From DATFVA01 sp963711455 (GTDB lineage: Bacteria; Bacteroidota; Ignavibacteria; Ignavibacteriales; Ignavibacteriaceae), in NCBI GenBank assembly GCA_963711455.1, contig CAVQEH010000010.1, forward strand, positions 248,001 to 312,000: a stretch of 64,000 bases of DNA, given 5' to 3'. This document shows, piece after piece, positions 43,706 to 53,493 of this stretch. A model generated the notes under the pieces. That model worked only from the letters and a program-made list of their open reading frames with translations, did not search any database and was not told where the DNA came from. The position numbers and the translations under genes were made by a program. Within the stretch, counting starts at the first letter, position 1, and each line of letters starts with the position of its first letter.

Positions 43706-43748
43706 CCGGAAAAGATTGATAATTTTTAACTTATCTTTTCCGGTTTTT
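43706..43748 (+). terminator. Rho-independent terminator
   Basis: CCGGAAAAGAT (43706-43716) pairs with ATCTTTTCCGG (43733-43743) across a 16-base loop, followed by TTTTT. Confidence 0.85.
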
Positions 43749-43912
43749 ATTTTATATTAAATCAAAATTTTATTCATCACAGGAAATTATCATTACTCAT
43801 AAATTTAATCCGTAAGCTTGAACCACAGTACCTTACTTACCTTGACTGCCGAAAACCATTTCTCTATATTTACAAACGTTTTTTTGAATAATTAATAGAG
43901 ATTTTTGATAAT

Positions 43913-45169
43913 TTGAATCAGTATAAGAAGACAATCCTGCCAAACGGTATTAAAGTTTTAACTGAAACCATACCTTACGTAAAATCATTTTCAATAGGGT
44001 TCTGGTTTAATGTCGGAACCCGCGATGAAAATTTTAGCACCAACGGTATTTCACATTTTATTGAGCACATGCTCTTTAAAGGAACTAAAAAACGTACAGC
44101 GGGAAAAATTGCTAATGAGATTGAATCTACCGGGGGATATTTAAATGCTTTTACTTCTAAGGAACATACCTGCTATTATGGAAGAGGTCTTGCAAATCAT
44201 ATAGGAAAAACTTTTGATGTTTTATCAGATATGATTCAGAATCCTACTTTCAAACCGATAGAGATTAAAAAAGAATCCAGCGTGATAGTTGATGAACTTA
44301 ATGATATAGAAGATAATCCTGAGGAATTAATATTCGATAAATTTGAAGAAGTGATTTATTCAGGTAACAGCTTAAGCCTGCCTATTATCGGTACTGAAAA
44401 AAATATAAGAAGCTTCACCCAGAATGATCTTTTTCATTTTGTAAAAGAAAAATACGGCTTCAATAAAATGATAATTGCTGCATCCGGTGCAGTTGAACAC
44501 GAAAAAATTATAAGGCTTGTTGAAAAATATTTTCTTAAAGACCTGGGAACTTCTAATGTTAAAAGAAGATATTATAGTCAAATAAATCTTCCCGCAAAAG
44601 TTGAATTGATCGATAAAGAAATTCAACAGGTTCATGCAATTATCGGGAAATCTACTGTGGGATATAAAAATGATTTAAGAAATAAAGTTGCTGTCTTGAC
44701 ACAGATTCTTGGAGAAGGGAGTAGCTCAAGATTATTCCAGTCGATCAGGGAAAGAAATGGAATTGCTTACCAGGTAAATTCATTTCTTAATTCTTTTTAC
44801 GATGTTTCTTCATTCGGTGTTTATCTGTCAACAAATGAAAAGATGATGGATAAAGCGCTTTCAATAGTCGACAGAGAATTCAGGAAGATGAGAAATAATA
44901 AAGTTTCTGAGAACGAGCTGAAGAAAGCTAAAGAAGCGATGAAAGGTCATTTTCTTTTGAGTCTTGAAAATACATCCAGCAGGATGTTCAGGATGGCTCA
45001 ATCAGAATTGTACCATAATAGAATTAAAAGTACCGATGAGATAATAAAAGAAATTGATTCTGTTACAAGAGAAGATGTGTTTGAATTATCGAATGACCTG
45101 CTGAATGAGAATTCTTTTATAAAGATAATTATTAAATCAAAAGATACTGTATTAAAGTCGGCAGCATAA
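43913..45169 (+). CDS. M16 family zinc protease (pitrilysin/MPP-like)
   Basis: 418 residues. The inverted zinc motif HFIEH (H48, E51, H52) is complete, with the third ligand in the ESSVIVDELNDIEDNPEE helix downstream. The C-terminal homologous half carries the usual RxxxxG-Y-type loop (FQSIRERNGIAYQVNS). The only usable start is TTG 43913, because an in-frame stop lies at 43889 and no ATG intervenes. Such proteases cut small peptides or transit peptides. No partner subunit lies beside it. Confidence 0.92.
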   Translation: MNQYKKTILPNGIKVLTETIPYVKSFSIGFWFNVGTRDENFSTNGISHFIEHMLFKGTKKRTAGKIANEIESTGGYLNAFTSKEHTCYYGRGLANHIGKTFDVLSDMIQNPTFKPIEIKKESSVIVDELNDIEDNPEELIFDKFEEVIYSGNSLSLPIIGTEKNIRSFTQNDLFHFVKEKYGFNKMIIAASGAVEHEKIIRLVEKYFLKDLGTSNVKRRYYSQINLPAKVELIDKEIQQVHAIIGKSTVGYKNDLRNKVAVLTQILGEGSSSRLFQSIRERNGIAYQVNSFLNSFYDVSSFGVYLSTNEKMMDKALSIVDREFRKMRNNKVSENELKKAKEAMKGHFLLSLENTSSRMFRMAQSELYHNRIKSTDEIIKEIDSVTREDVFELSNDLLNENSFIKIIIKSKDTVLKSAA

Positions 45170-45176
45170 AGCTGTG

Positions 45177-45201
45177 TCAGTCTGAGTTTATCGAGGACTG
45201 A
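45177..45201. repeat. short interspersed palindrome (TCAGTC/GACTGA)
   Basis: TCAGTC (45177-45182) and GACTGA (45196-45201) flank TGAGTTTATCGAG. The pattern looks like a dispersed palindrome family seen in Bacteroidota genomes rather than a terminator, since no T-tract follows. It lies 8 bases after the M16 gene. Confidence 0.4.
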
Positions 45202-45247
45202 TCTTTGTGAAAACTTTTAAAATTTATTTTAACTAAAAGAAAATAAA

Positions 45248-46465
45248 ATGAATAAACAAATAAGACCTGCGGTAAGAACAAAAAATATTACGTATGCTGT
45301 ACGTGATATTGTTGTACTTGCAAATGAAGTTGCAAAGACAGGCAAGGAGATGCTTTATCTTAACATTGGCGATCCGAATCTTTTTGATTTTGCTCCGCCA
45401 AAACATATTGTTGAAGCGACGCACCAGGCAATGTTAAATAATTACAACGGTTATTCACCTTCTTCGGGAATAAAGTCAGCGCGTGATGCTATTGCCAAAG
45501 AAGCTGACAGAAAAAACATTAAAAATATCCAGGATATTTTTATAACAACAGGAGCCAGCGAAGCCATCGATATATGCCTTACTGCACTTGTAAATGAAGG
45601 AGAAAATGTTTTGACTCCAACTCCCGGTTATCCCTTATATACTGCAATTGCAAGTAAGCTGCAGAATATGGAAAACCCATATTACCTTAATGAAGAAAAC
45701 GGCTGGCAGCCCGACCTTGATGATATTCGTAGTAAAATAAATGATAAGACTCGTGCAATCATAATTATAAATCCAAATAACCCGACAGGCTCTAACTGCC
45801 GTATGGAAACCTTAAAGGAATTAATAAAGATTGCGCAGGAAAACAATCTTGTAATTTTTGCAGATGAAATTTATGATAAACTTTTATTCGAAGGAGAAAC
45901 ACACACTTCAATCGCTTCTTTAAATGGTGAAGTTCCCATAATTACTTTTGGTGGTTTATCTAAAAATTATATGGTTCCCGGTTTCAGAATCGGTTGGGGA
46001 ATTGTAAGCGGTAATAATTCAATTCTAAAAGATTATATCGAAGCAATAAATAAACTGCTTCGTGCAAGATTATCTGCAAATCATCCTGAACAATATGCAA
46101 TTCCTCCGGCACTTGAAGGTGATCAGTCACATCTTGAAATAGCTAATAATAAATTGACCTCAAGAAGAGATATGACTGTTGAAATGCTGAATGCAATTCC
46201 TGGAATTTCCTGTGTAAAACCCGAAGGTGCATTTTACGCATTTCCAAGGCTTCATATAAATACTCCTGATAATATTTTTGTAGCAGAGCTTATTAAAGAA
46301 ACGGGAGTGGTTGTAGTACCCGGTTCAGGTTTTGGTCAGAAGCCGGAAACAAATCATTTCAGAGTTGTATTTCTACCTCCCGAAGATATTTTAATGAAAG
46401 CCTACAAAAATATTGCCGACTTTACTGAAAAATTTATTGAAGAACACGAAGCCGTTGGTAAATAG
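45248..46465 (+). CDS. pyridoxal-phosphate aminotransferase, class I/II (AlaA/AspC-like)
   Basis: A 405-residue aminotransferase. The lysine for pyridoxal phosphate is in GGLSKNYMVPGFRIGW, with the earlier NPNNPTGSNC and FADEIYDKLLFEG stretches and the C-terminal arginine in HFRVVFLPP. The pattern is close to alanine/valine-pyruvate aminotransferases of the AlaA type; the exact substrate is open. ATG 45248. Not part of the nuo cluster by function; a 52-base gap separates it. Confidence 0.9.
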   Translation: MNKQIRPAVRTKNITYAVRDIVVLANEVAKTGKEMLYLNIGDPNLFDFAPPKHIVEATHQAMLNNYNGYSPSSGIKSARDAIAKEADRKNIKNIQDIFITTGASEAIDICLTALVNEGENVLTPTPGYPLYTAIASKLQNMENPYYLNEENGWQPDLDDIRSKINDKTRAIIIINPNNPTGSNCRMETLKELIKIAQENNLVIFADEIYDKLLFEGETHTSIASLNGEVPIITFGGLSKNYMVPGFRIGWGIVSGNNSILKDYIEAINKLLRARLSANHPEQYAIPPALEGDQSHLEIANNKLTSRRDMTVEMLNAIPGISCVKPEGAFYAFPRLHINTPDNIFVAELIKETGVVVVPGSGFGQKPETNHFRVVFLPPEDILMKAYKNIADFTEKFIEEHEAVGK

Positions 46466-46517
46466 AATTTCAACTAAACCAGGTTTTTAATAAAGAATCC
46501 AGGAGCAAATATTCAGA

Positions 46518-48203
46518 ATGCCGAAAATAGTATTAGATGGTAAAGAAATAGAATTTGTACAGGGACAAACTATTATTGAGGCGGCAAAAGCCAGCGGGAT
46601 AACTATCCCTCACTTTTGCTGGCATCCGAAATTAACCATATCGGGTAACTGCCGTGTATGTCTTGTGGAAGTTGAAAAGATGCCAAAGCTTGTGATTGCC
46701 TGTTCAACACTTGCAGCCGATGGAATGGTTGTTCACACCGCTTCTGAAAATGCAGTTGCAGCCAGGAATGCTGTGATGGAATTTCTCCTGATAAACCATC
46801 CTCTTGATTGCCCGATTTGTGATGAAGCGGGAGAATGTAAGCTCCAGGATTATGCTTACTCACATGGTGTTGGAGAAAGCAGGTTTGTAGAGGAAAAAAT
46901 GCATAAAGATAAAAGAGTTCCCCTCGGTCCTTATGTTATGTTCGATGCCGAGAGATGTATTTCCTGTTCACGCTGCATTCGTTTCTGCGAAGAAATTGCA
47001 AAAGATCCTGAACTCACTTTTATTAAACGAGGCAACAGGGTAACGATTGTAACTTACCCCGGCGAACAGATGGACAATCCTTATTCATTAAATACTACAG
47101 ATATTTGTCCGGTTGGTGCTCTTACTAACCGTGATTTTCGTTTCCAGGCGAGAGTATGGGATATGTCGGCTACAAAATCTGTTTGTGTGGGTTGTGCAAG
47201 AGGATGCAATACCGAAATCTGGGTAAGGAATAATAAAGTTCTTAGGTTAACTCCAAGACAAAATGATGAAGTAAACAGCTATTGGATGTGTGATCACGGA
47301 AGAATTAATACCTTTAAATTTATTAATGCCGAAGACAGAGTTGATGGTCCATACTTAAGAAAAGATGGAACACTTATAAAAGCAACCTGGGATGAAGCAT
47401 TTTCTTCAGCGGTAAAAGAGCTTAAGAATATTAATAAAGATGAAATTGCATTTATCGGATCGCCGAATGTTACTAATGAAGATAATTATATTTTGGCAAA
47501 ATTTGCCCGGAATGTTATCGGTTCAAAGCATATTGGTTTTATAAAAAAGACAGATTCTTCTTTTGAAGATGATATTCTTCGTAGAGAAGATATTACTCCT
47601 AACACGCTTGGAGCAGAACTTGCAGGAGTAGTTCCTTCCAAAGGCGGATTAAACCTTGAAGGAATTATCGAAGGAATAAATAAGGGAAAGATAAAAGCTC
47701 TTTATTTAATTGAAGATGATATACTTACGGAAAGACCTGAACTCGAAGAAATAATTACCAAACTTGATTTGTTGATTATGCATGCTGCAAATATGAATAA
47801 GACCACAAATCTTGCGGACATTGTTTTTCCAGCAGCAACTTATGCCGAAAAAAACGGAACAATGGTGAATTTCCAAGGAAGAGTTCAGAGATTGAGACCT
47901 GCGGTGGCTACTATTGATGTCGATAGAGCATTAGAAGGAATGATGCTTAGCCGTCTTGATAAATTCGGAACAAAATTCGACAGGTGGGCTGAAAAAAATA
48001 AGCATGATGCCTACTCAACCTGGAAAATTCTCGTTATGCTGGCAAATGAGCTTGGTGGTAAAATGAAATTTGAAATGGCAGAAGATGTTTTTGATGAAAT
48101 GACAAAAACTGTTGAAGCATTTAAAGGTTTGGATTACGATAAAGTAGGTGAGCTTGGTGCACAGTTAAAAAGACAATTCACAAAAGAACCAGTAAAAGTT
48201 TAA
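46518..48203 (+). CDS. nuoG: NADH-quinone oxidoreductase subunit G
   Basis: 561 residues, short for NuoG (usually 680-900). The N-terminus has the 2Fe-2S cysteines C34, C45, C48 and C62, a His-Cys3 cluster (HPLDCPICDEAGECKLQ), a 2x4Fe-4S region (CISCSRCIRFCEE; ICPVGAL) and a molybdopterin-type 4Fe-4S motif (CVGCARGCNTEIW). The C-terminal molybdopterin-fold part is shortened. It carries electrons from NuoF to the quinone module of complex I. ATG 46518 follows CCAGGAGCAAAT. nuoH follows by 12 bases. Confidence 0.93.
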   Translation: MPKIVLDGKEIEFVQGQTIIEAAKASGITIPHFCWHPKLTISGNCRVCLVEVEKMPKLVIACSTLAADGMVVHTASENAVAARNAVMEFLLINHPLDCPICDEAGECKLQDYAYSHGVGESRFVEEKMHKDKRVPLGPYVMFDAERCISCSRCIRFCEEIAKDPELTFIKRGNRVTIVTYPGEQMDNPYSLNTTDICPVGALTNRDFRFQARVWDMSATKSVCVGCARGCNTEIWVRNNKVLRLTPRQNDEVNSYWMCDHGRINTFKFINAEDRVDGPYLRKDGTLIKATWDEAFSSAVKELKNINKDEIAFIGSPNVTNEDNYILAKFARNVIGSKHIGFIKKTDSSFEDDILRREDITPNTLGAELAGVVPSKGGLNLEGIIEGINKGKIKALYLIEDDILTERPELEEIITKLDLLIMHAANMNKTTNLADIVFPAATYAEKNGTMVNFQGRVQRLRPAVATIDVDRALEGMMLSRLDKFGTKFDRWAEKNKHDAYSTWKILVMLANELGGKMKFEMAEDVFDEMTKTVEAFKGLDYDKVGELGAQLKRQFTKEPVKV

Positions 48204-48215
48204 CGGAGTAATGCA

Positions 48216-49253
48216 TTGAATATCTGGGCATTAATAATAATTAGTATAATAAAAATTCTGATTATGGTAACCGTTATGCTTTTAACGGTTTCATATCTTG
48301 TATATTTTGAAAGAAGAATAAGCGCCTGGGCGCAGAACAGGCTCGGTCCAAATCGGGTTGGCTGGGAAGGTGTGCTTCAGCCATTTGCAGATGTTTTAAA
48401 GCTTCTATTAAAAGAAGATATCGTTCCGGTGGTTGCCAATAAGCCTATTCATACTCTTGCTCCTATTATTGCATTGTTTGTAGCTTTTACCACTTATGCT
48501 GTAATCCCTGTTGCCGGAACACTTACAGTTTTCGGATATACATTTCCTCTTGTTGTAGCCGATGTTAATATAGGAATTCTTTATGTGCTTGCTTTAACAT
48601 CTCTTGGAGTATATGCCATAACATTCGCAGGCTGGTCCTCCGGAAGTAAATATTCCCTGCTTGGAGGAATCAGATCATCAGCACAGATGATATCTTATGA
48701 AATTTCGATGGGATTTTCTGTAGGCGGGGTGCTGCTACTTGCAGAATCCCTTCGTCCTATTGCAATCGTACAGTCTCAGGGTGCGTGGTTATGGAATGCG
48801 TGGATTCAGCCGATAGGTTTTATCACATTTGTTGTTTCCGCATTTGCCGAGACAAACCGTCTGCCATTCGACCTTCCTGAAGCAGAACCTGAACTTGTTG
48901 GAGGATTTCATACTGAGTACAGCAGCATGAAGTTTGCAGGATTCTTTCTTGCCGAATATGCTAATATGATTATCGCGAGTGCTATGATTGTTACTCTTTA
49001 CCTCAGCGGTTACAATCTTCCGTTTGTAGATGTTTATTCATTCGGACTTTCTAATGTGCTCGTCATCATAATTCAGATTTTAGCTTTTATGATAAAGACC
49101 GGTGCTTTGCTATTCTTTTTTATCTGGGTAAGATGGAGCATTCCCAGATTCAGATATGATCAGCTAATGAATCTCGGCTGGAAAGTGATGTTTCCGCTTT
49201 CATTAATAAACATAATTTGGGTGGCTGCCCTTATAATGATATTTAAACTTTGA
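48216..49253 (+). CDS. nuoH: NADH-quinone oxidoreductase subunit H
   Basis: A 345-residue membrane subunit that forms most of the quinone chamber. It has eight hydrophobic segments and the signature loops VSYLVYFERRISAWAQNRLGP and LPFDLPEAEPELVGGFHTEY, both fully kept. The start is TTG 48216, with CGGAG 7 bases before; the nearby ATG 48211 is in a frame that stops at once. Confidence 0.95.
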   Translation: MNIWALIIISIIKILIMVTVMLLTVSYLVYFERRISAWAQNRLGPNRVGWEGVLQPFADVLKLLLKEDIVPVVANKPIHTLAPIIALFVAFTTYAVIPVAGTLTVFGYTFPLVVADVNIGILYVLALTSLGVYAITFAGWSSGSKYSLLGGIRSSAQMISYEISMGFSVGGVLLLAESLRPIAIVQSQGAWLWNAWIQPIGFITFVVSAFAETNRLPFDLPEAEPELVGGFHTEYSSMKFAGFFLAEYANMIIASAMIVTLYLSGYNLPFVDVYSFGLSNVLVIIIQILAFMIKTGALLFFFIWVRWSIPRFRYDQLMNLGWKVMFPLSLINIIWVAALIMIFKL

Positions 49254-49330
49254 TTAAATTATTTTTTATTACATATTTAGCTATTCATTTAAAATCAGGA
49301 TATCCTGGTTTTTGAAATTTCGGAGATTTG

Positions 49331-49825
49331 ATGGCTCTTAAGAGAAGAGAAAAAGATTTAACATTTTGGGAAAAAATATATATTCCGGAAATTGTAAAAG
49401 GATTAAGCTTAACCTTAAAAAATATGTTTAAGCCGAAATATACAATGAAGTACCCGGAAGAAAAGTTTATACCGGCTGCTTCCTACCGCGGGCGTCCGGT
49501 TCTTGTAATGGAAGAAAACGGTGAAGAGAGATGTGTTGCGTGCGGACTTTGTTCGAGAGTTTGCCCTGCTTTAGCAATAGAAGTACAAGCCGCTGAAACA
49601 GAGCGGGAAAAAGAACGTTTCCCGGAAAAGTTCGAGATAAATATGATTCGCTGTATTTTTTGCGGTTTTTGTGAGGAAGTGTGTCCCGAAGAGGCAATTG
49701 TTATGAGTAAAGATTATGAGTTGGCTTTTTCAAACAGAGAAGAAGCTATATATGGGAAAGATAAGTTGCTGGTGCCTGTTCATCAATTGCAGGACAGAAT
49801 AGATTTTCTCAGGAGCTATAAATAG
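49331..49825 (+). CDS. nuoI: NADH-quinone oxidoreductase subunit I
   Basis: A 164-residue ferredoxin-like subunit with two 4Fe-4S motifs (CVACGLCSRVCP and CIFCGFCEEVCP) that deliver electrons to the quinone site. ATG 49331 follows CGGAG at 5 bases; a TTG one codon earlier is less likely. It lies 77 bases after nuoH. Other nuo genes are absent, so the complex I genes are split in this genome. Confidence 0.93.
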   Translation: MALKRREKDLTFWEKIYIPEIVKGLSLTLKNMFKPKYTMKYPEEKFIPAASYRGRPVLVMEENGEERCVACGLCSRVCPALAIEVQAAETEREKERFPEKFEINMIRCIFCGFCEEVCPEEAIVMSKDYELAFSNREEAIYGKDKLLVPVHQLQDRIDFLRSYK

Positions 49826-49863
49826 TTGAAGAAGTTCTTTTTTGTAATTAACTTCTCTGACCC

Positions 49864-51556
49864 ATGCATATTAAAAAACTATACATATTTTTACTGCTTT
49901 TTATATCAGTTCCTGTTTCAGCCCAGATACCTCAGGATAAAGGCTATAAATTAACCTACCCTGAAAATATTTCCGCTAATTCCAGCTTTGATATTTCGCT
50001 CGTAGCATCAAATCCTTATAATGATGCCGACGTACTTGAGTTATATTTTATTCCATCGCCAAGAATTATTTTTAAAAATCTCACACTTCGTTCAGTCTAT
50101 AATGAAACAAATATTCCTTGTAGTCGGATATATATTGATGGGATATCAGGCACTATTTATAGGGCAGATATTGATCTTGCTGAAAACAAACTTTCTCCCA
50201 AAACTTATTTCCAACTGTTATTTAACTTTAAAGCTGATAACGCAAAGAACGCAAATTTCAGTTTTTCAGGAATGTTTAAAACCATCGGCGAAACTGTAGG
50301 CTATATTCAAAACGCTGATAAATTCTATCCTGACGACACTCTCAAATTCTCTTCTGTTTCTTTTAAAGTTTTATAAATCTCAAAAATATGCGGTTAATGC
50401 TGCTGTAATAAATCCCGGCTCTGATCTCAGTATCAATTTTACTGATATTGATGTTGACAGACTGCTTACTGAATTCTGGATAAAGGTTAACAATGCCAAT
50501 ATCGATTTTTTGAAAATAACAAATAAACAATCTAACAGAACTTTATTTGATATCTCCACTAATCCTTTTCAAATGGTTACAATCAAATCCGAAAATAAAT
50601 ATTATGAAGAAAATGTTAACCCTTATTTCTTTGGCAGGGGAACGTGGTATCATCTTGCAGTTTTGATTTCCTTTGGTAGGGGAGATGTTAGCTTTTACTG
50701 TAATAATACTCTTATATATAAGAACAGGATCAATTCATTTATTAAAGCCGGAGACCTGAAATGGGAGTTTGTAAATAATTCACAAAATAAAAATTATCTG
50801 CTAGATGTATTCAGGTCGATTGCTTTTAATAATGTAATGACAGTTTCATTCCTGAATAAAAATTATATGAATTTTATTGCAGACAGTTCACAGGTTCTCT
50901 ACCAGTTAAATTTCGATAATGAAGATGAATTATACCTTGCGAAAGACAGGATTGATTTATCTTATAACAATATTGATTTTGTAAAATCGGATGCGCCGAT
51001 TTTTGCACGTGCACCCGAATTGAATGTTAATATACTTGGAAATTCTTATGAGTTTAACTGGACGGGGGGTGATTATAAGCAGGCTCAATCATATATTCTT
51101 GAAAAATCAATAAATAATTCAGAATATAAACCTGTTTCAACAGTGCAGGCAGATAATTCCAATGAAAAAAATTATTCATCACTTGATGCAAAAGATTTGA
51201 ATGCTGAAGTCGTTTATTACAGGATAAAACAGGTCAATTTTGATGGTTCAGTTGTTTATTCTTCACAGGTTAAAATCGGGCAGGGAATGATGGAGCCATT
51301 CATTCTTGAACAAAACTATCCTAATCCGTTTAATCCCCGCACAAGCATAGTTGTTGATATACTGGAAGATACCGATGTAGATATCACTGTTTACAACCTT
51401 GAAGGAAAAGAGATTACAAAATTGTTTAAAGGATTCTTGACGAGCGGAAATCATAAATTTTCATTTGATGCTTCGGAACTTCCTTCGGGCATTTATCTAT
51501 ATAAAGTATCAACCTCTACATATTCCGATACTAAAAAAATGATTCTTACAAAGTAG
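49864..51556 (+). pseudogene. secreted LamG-like protein with type IX sorting domain, frameshifted
   Basis: The first frame (49864-50376) gives a signal peptide (cleavage near VSAQ) and a cohesin-like beta domain (NISANSSFDISLVASNP). The second frame, open from about 50345 to 51556, starts in mid-protein (AVNAAVINPGSDLSINF, then a LamG-like TEFWIKVNNANIDFLKI) and ends in a sorting domain (LEQNYPNPFNPRTSIVV ... DTKKMILTK). The frames join by a +1 shift in a T/A-rich tract (TCTTTTAAAGTTTTATAAA, about 50358-50376). The whole would be about 560 residues. A read or assembly indel is as likely as a true mutation. Confidence 0.8.
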
Positions 51557-51623
51557 GTTTTTATTTTTTTGAATTTACTTCTATATTAAACCTGCTAATA
51601 TTTTTATTGGGTAAAAAGGGAAA

Positions 51624-53162
51624 ATGCTTTCAAAAATTTATTCGAGCGCTACATACGGAATAGATGCCTACCTGGTTGAAGTGGAAACAAATGTCGAAAA
51701 ACAAATTCCGTCTTTTACAATAGTTGGTCTGCCTGATAACGCCGTTAAAGAAAGCAGGGAAAGAGTAACCACTGCAATTAAGAATAACGGGTTGGAATTT
51801 CCTAAAAGAAAAATAACTGTAAACCTCGCCCCGGCAGATATAAAGAAAGAAGGCAGCTCATTTGATTTGCCGATTGCAGTCGGATTGCTTTCTGCCACTT
51901 CAGTAATAAAGGAATTAGAAACGGATGAAACTGTCTTCCTTGGTGAACTTGCGCTGGATGGTAAGCTAAGACCGGTTAAGGGAGCTTTGCCTATCTCGGT
52001 TGAAGCAAAGAAAAAAGGTATTAAAAGAATAATTCTTCCTGCCGATTCTGCAATTGAAGCATCGATTGTTGAAGGTATCGATGTTTACGGAATGGAGAAT
52101 TTGTCGGAAGTTATTCAATTTCTTAATGGTGAAATTGAAAAAGAGAAAATAGTAACTGATACAAATAAATTGTTTGAAAGAATAAACCAGTATCACCTTG
52201 ATTTTTCCGATGTAAAGGGGCAGGAGAATGTAAAACGTGCCCTGGAAGTTGCCGCAGCCGGTGCTCATAATATTTTAATGATTGGTCCGCCCGGTTCCGG
52301 TAAAACAATGCTTGCAAAAAGAATCCCTTCTATTCTTCCACCTCTAACTTTTGAAGAAGCGCTTGAGACAACAAAAATTCATTCAGTTGCGGGTATATTA
52401 CCGAAGGACCAGGCGCTTGTAACCGAGAGACCATTCAGAAGTCCGCATCATACGGTGTCAGATGCTGCGCTTGTAGGCGGCGGATCATTTCCTCGTCCGG
52501 GGGAAGTTTCTTATGCACATTATGGAGTTCTCTTTTTGGATGAACTGCCGGAGTTCAAAAAAAATGTTTTGGAAGTTTTACGTCAGCCGCTGGAAGATGG
52601 AAAAGTAACTGTAAGCCGCTCTAAATTATCACTGGAATTTCCAGCCAATTTTATGCTTGCCGCCGCAATGAATCCATGTCCCTGCGGATACTACACTGAT
52701 CCGACAAAAGACTGCACATGTGCTCCGCCGCAAATTCAAAGATATATGGCAAGAATTTCGGGTCCGTTATTAGATAGGATTGATATTCATATTGAAGTCC
52801 CTGCAGTTAAGTACAAAGAATTATCTTCCGAAATAAAAGGTGAACCTTCTGCTGCTATTCGTGAAAGAGTAATAAAAGCGAGGAACACTCAATTACAGCG
52901 ATTTAAGGGATTAAAAAATATTTTTAATAATGGAGATATGGGTCCTAAAGAGATCAGGCAGTACTGCAAGCTTGATTCGAGCGGAGCAGAGCTTCTTAAG
53001 ATGGCAATGACCAAGCTTGGATTTTCTGCGAGAGCTTACGATAGAATTTTAAAGGTAAGCAGAACAATTGCAGATCTTGAAAACTCTGAAAATATATTAC
53101 CCCAGCATATAAGTGAAGCAATTCAGTACAGAAGCTTAGATAGGGAGTTGTGGAACCACTAA
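51624..53162 (+). CDS. comM: YifB/ComM family Mg-chelatase-like AAA ATPase
   Basis: A 512-residue ATPase: N-terminal Lon-like ChlI domain (residues 1-165), AAA+ core with Walker A (GPPGSGKTMLAKR) and Walker B (GVLFLDELPEF), the zinc-type CPCGYYTDPTKDC loop, and a C-terminal Mg_chelatase_C domain ending SLDRELW. By family it is a hexameric helicase that promotes branch migration during natural transformation. ATG 51624. A short diverged fragment of another comM copy lies 0.5 kb downstream. Confidence 0.93.
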   Translation: MLSKIYSSATYGIDAYLVEVETNVEKQIPSFTIVGLPDNAVKESRERVTTAIKNNGLEFPKRKITVNLAPADIKKEGSSFDLPIAVGLLSATSVIKELETDETVFLGELALDGKLRPVKGALPISVEAKKKGIKRIILPADSAIEASIVEGIDVYGMENLSEVIQFLNGEIEKEKIVTDTNKLFERINQYHLDFSDVKGQENVKRALEVAAAGAHNILMIGPPGSGKTMLAKRIPSILPPLTFEEALETTKIHSVAGILPKDQALVTERPFRSPHHTVSDAALVGGGSFPRPGEVSYAHYGVLFLDELPEFKKNVLEVLRQPLEDGKVTVSRSKLSLEFPANFMLAAAMNPCPCGYYTDPTKDCTCAPPQIQRYMARISGPLLDRIDIHIEVPAVKYKELSSEIKGEPSAAIRERVIKARNTQLQRFKGLKNIFNNGDMGPKEIRQYCKLDSSGAELLKMAMTKLGFSARAYDRILKVSRTIADLENSENILPQHISEAIQYRSLDRELWNH

Positions 53163-53259
53163 GAGATTTAATGAATTTTGACCCAATTATTACTCCTACT
53201 AATAATGAGGAAAGTAACACTGCCATGTAACCATATATGGAACTCTGAGTATTAGAGTT

Positions 53260-53493
53260 TTAGGAATTTTTTTTATCAACAAAAAAATCTCTTAGGGCGT
53301 CAATGAAATAATCAAATTTTGGGTCAAAGAACATATCGCTCGCATTTTCTGATGTAATTCTAATTCTACGCATATTAAGTAATTCTCCATTTACATTAAA
53401 AGGCTGATATAAATATCCGTCCTTAACTGCAAATTTCTTTATAATATAATTTATGCCATTTTTTTCCACTGGATACTCTGCTATAAATTCCAC
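53260..53493 (-). CDS. hypothetical protein, 77 residues
   Basis: Starts with GTG 53493 behind an AAGAGTAATAAA tract and encodes a charged protein (EFIAEYPVEKNGINYIIKKF at the start) with no signal or membrane segment. Not recognised. Its even composition and isolated position suggest a real gene, perhaps of low expression. Confidence 0.5.
   Translation of the reverse strand: MEFIAEYPVEKNGINYIIKKFAVKDGYLYQPFNVNGELLNMRRIRITSENASDMFFDPKFDYFIDALRDFFVDKKNS

Noticed and set aside
50358..50376. Programmed +1 frameshift in the secreted protein at 49.9 kb
   Set aside because: No recognised slippery codon-stop arrangement or stimulator; a T/A run indel explains it more simply.
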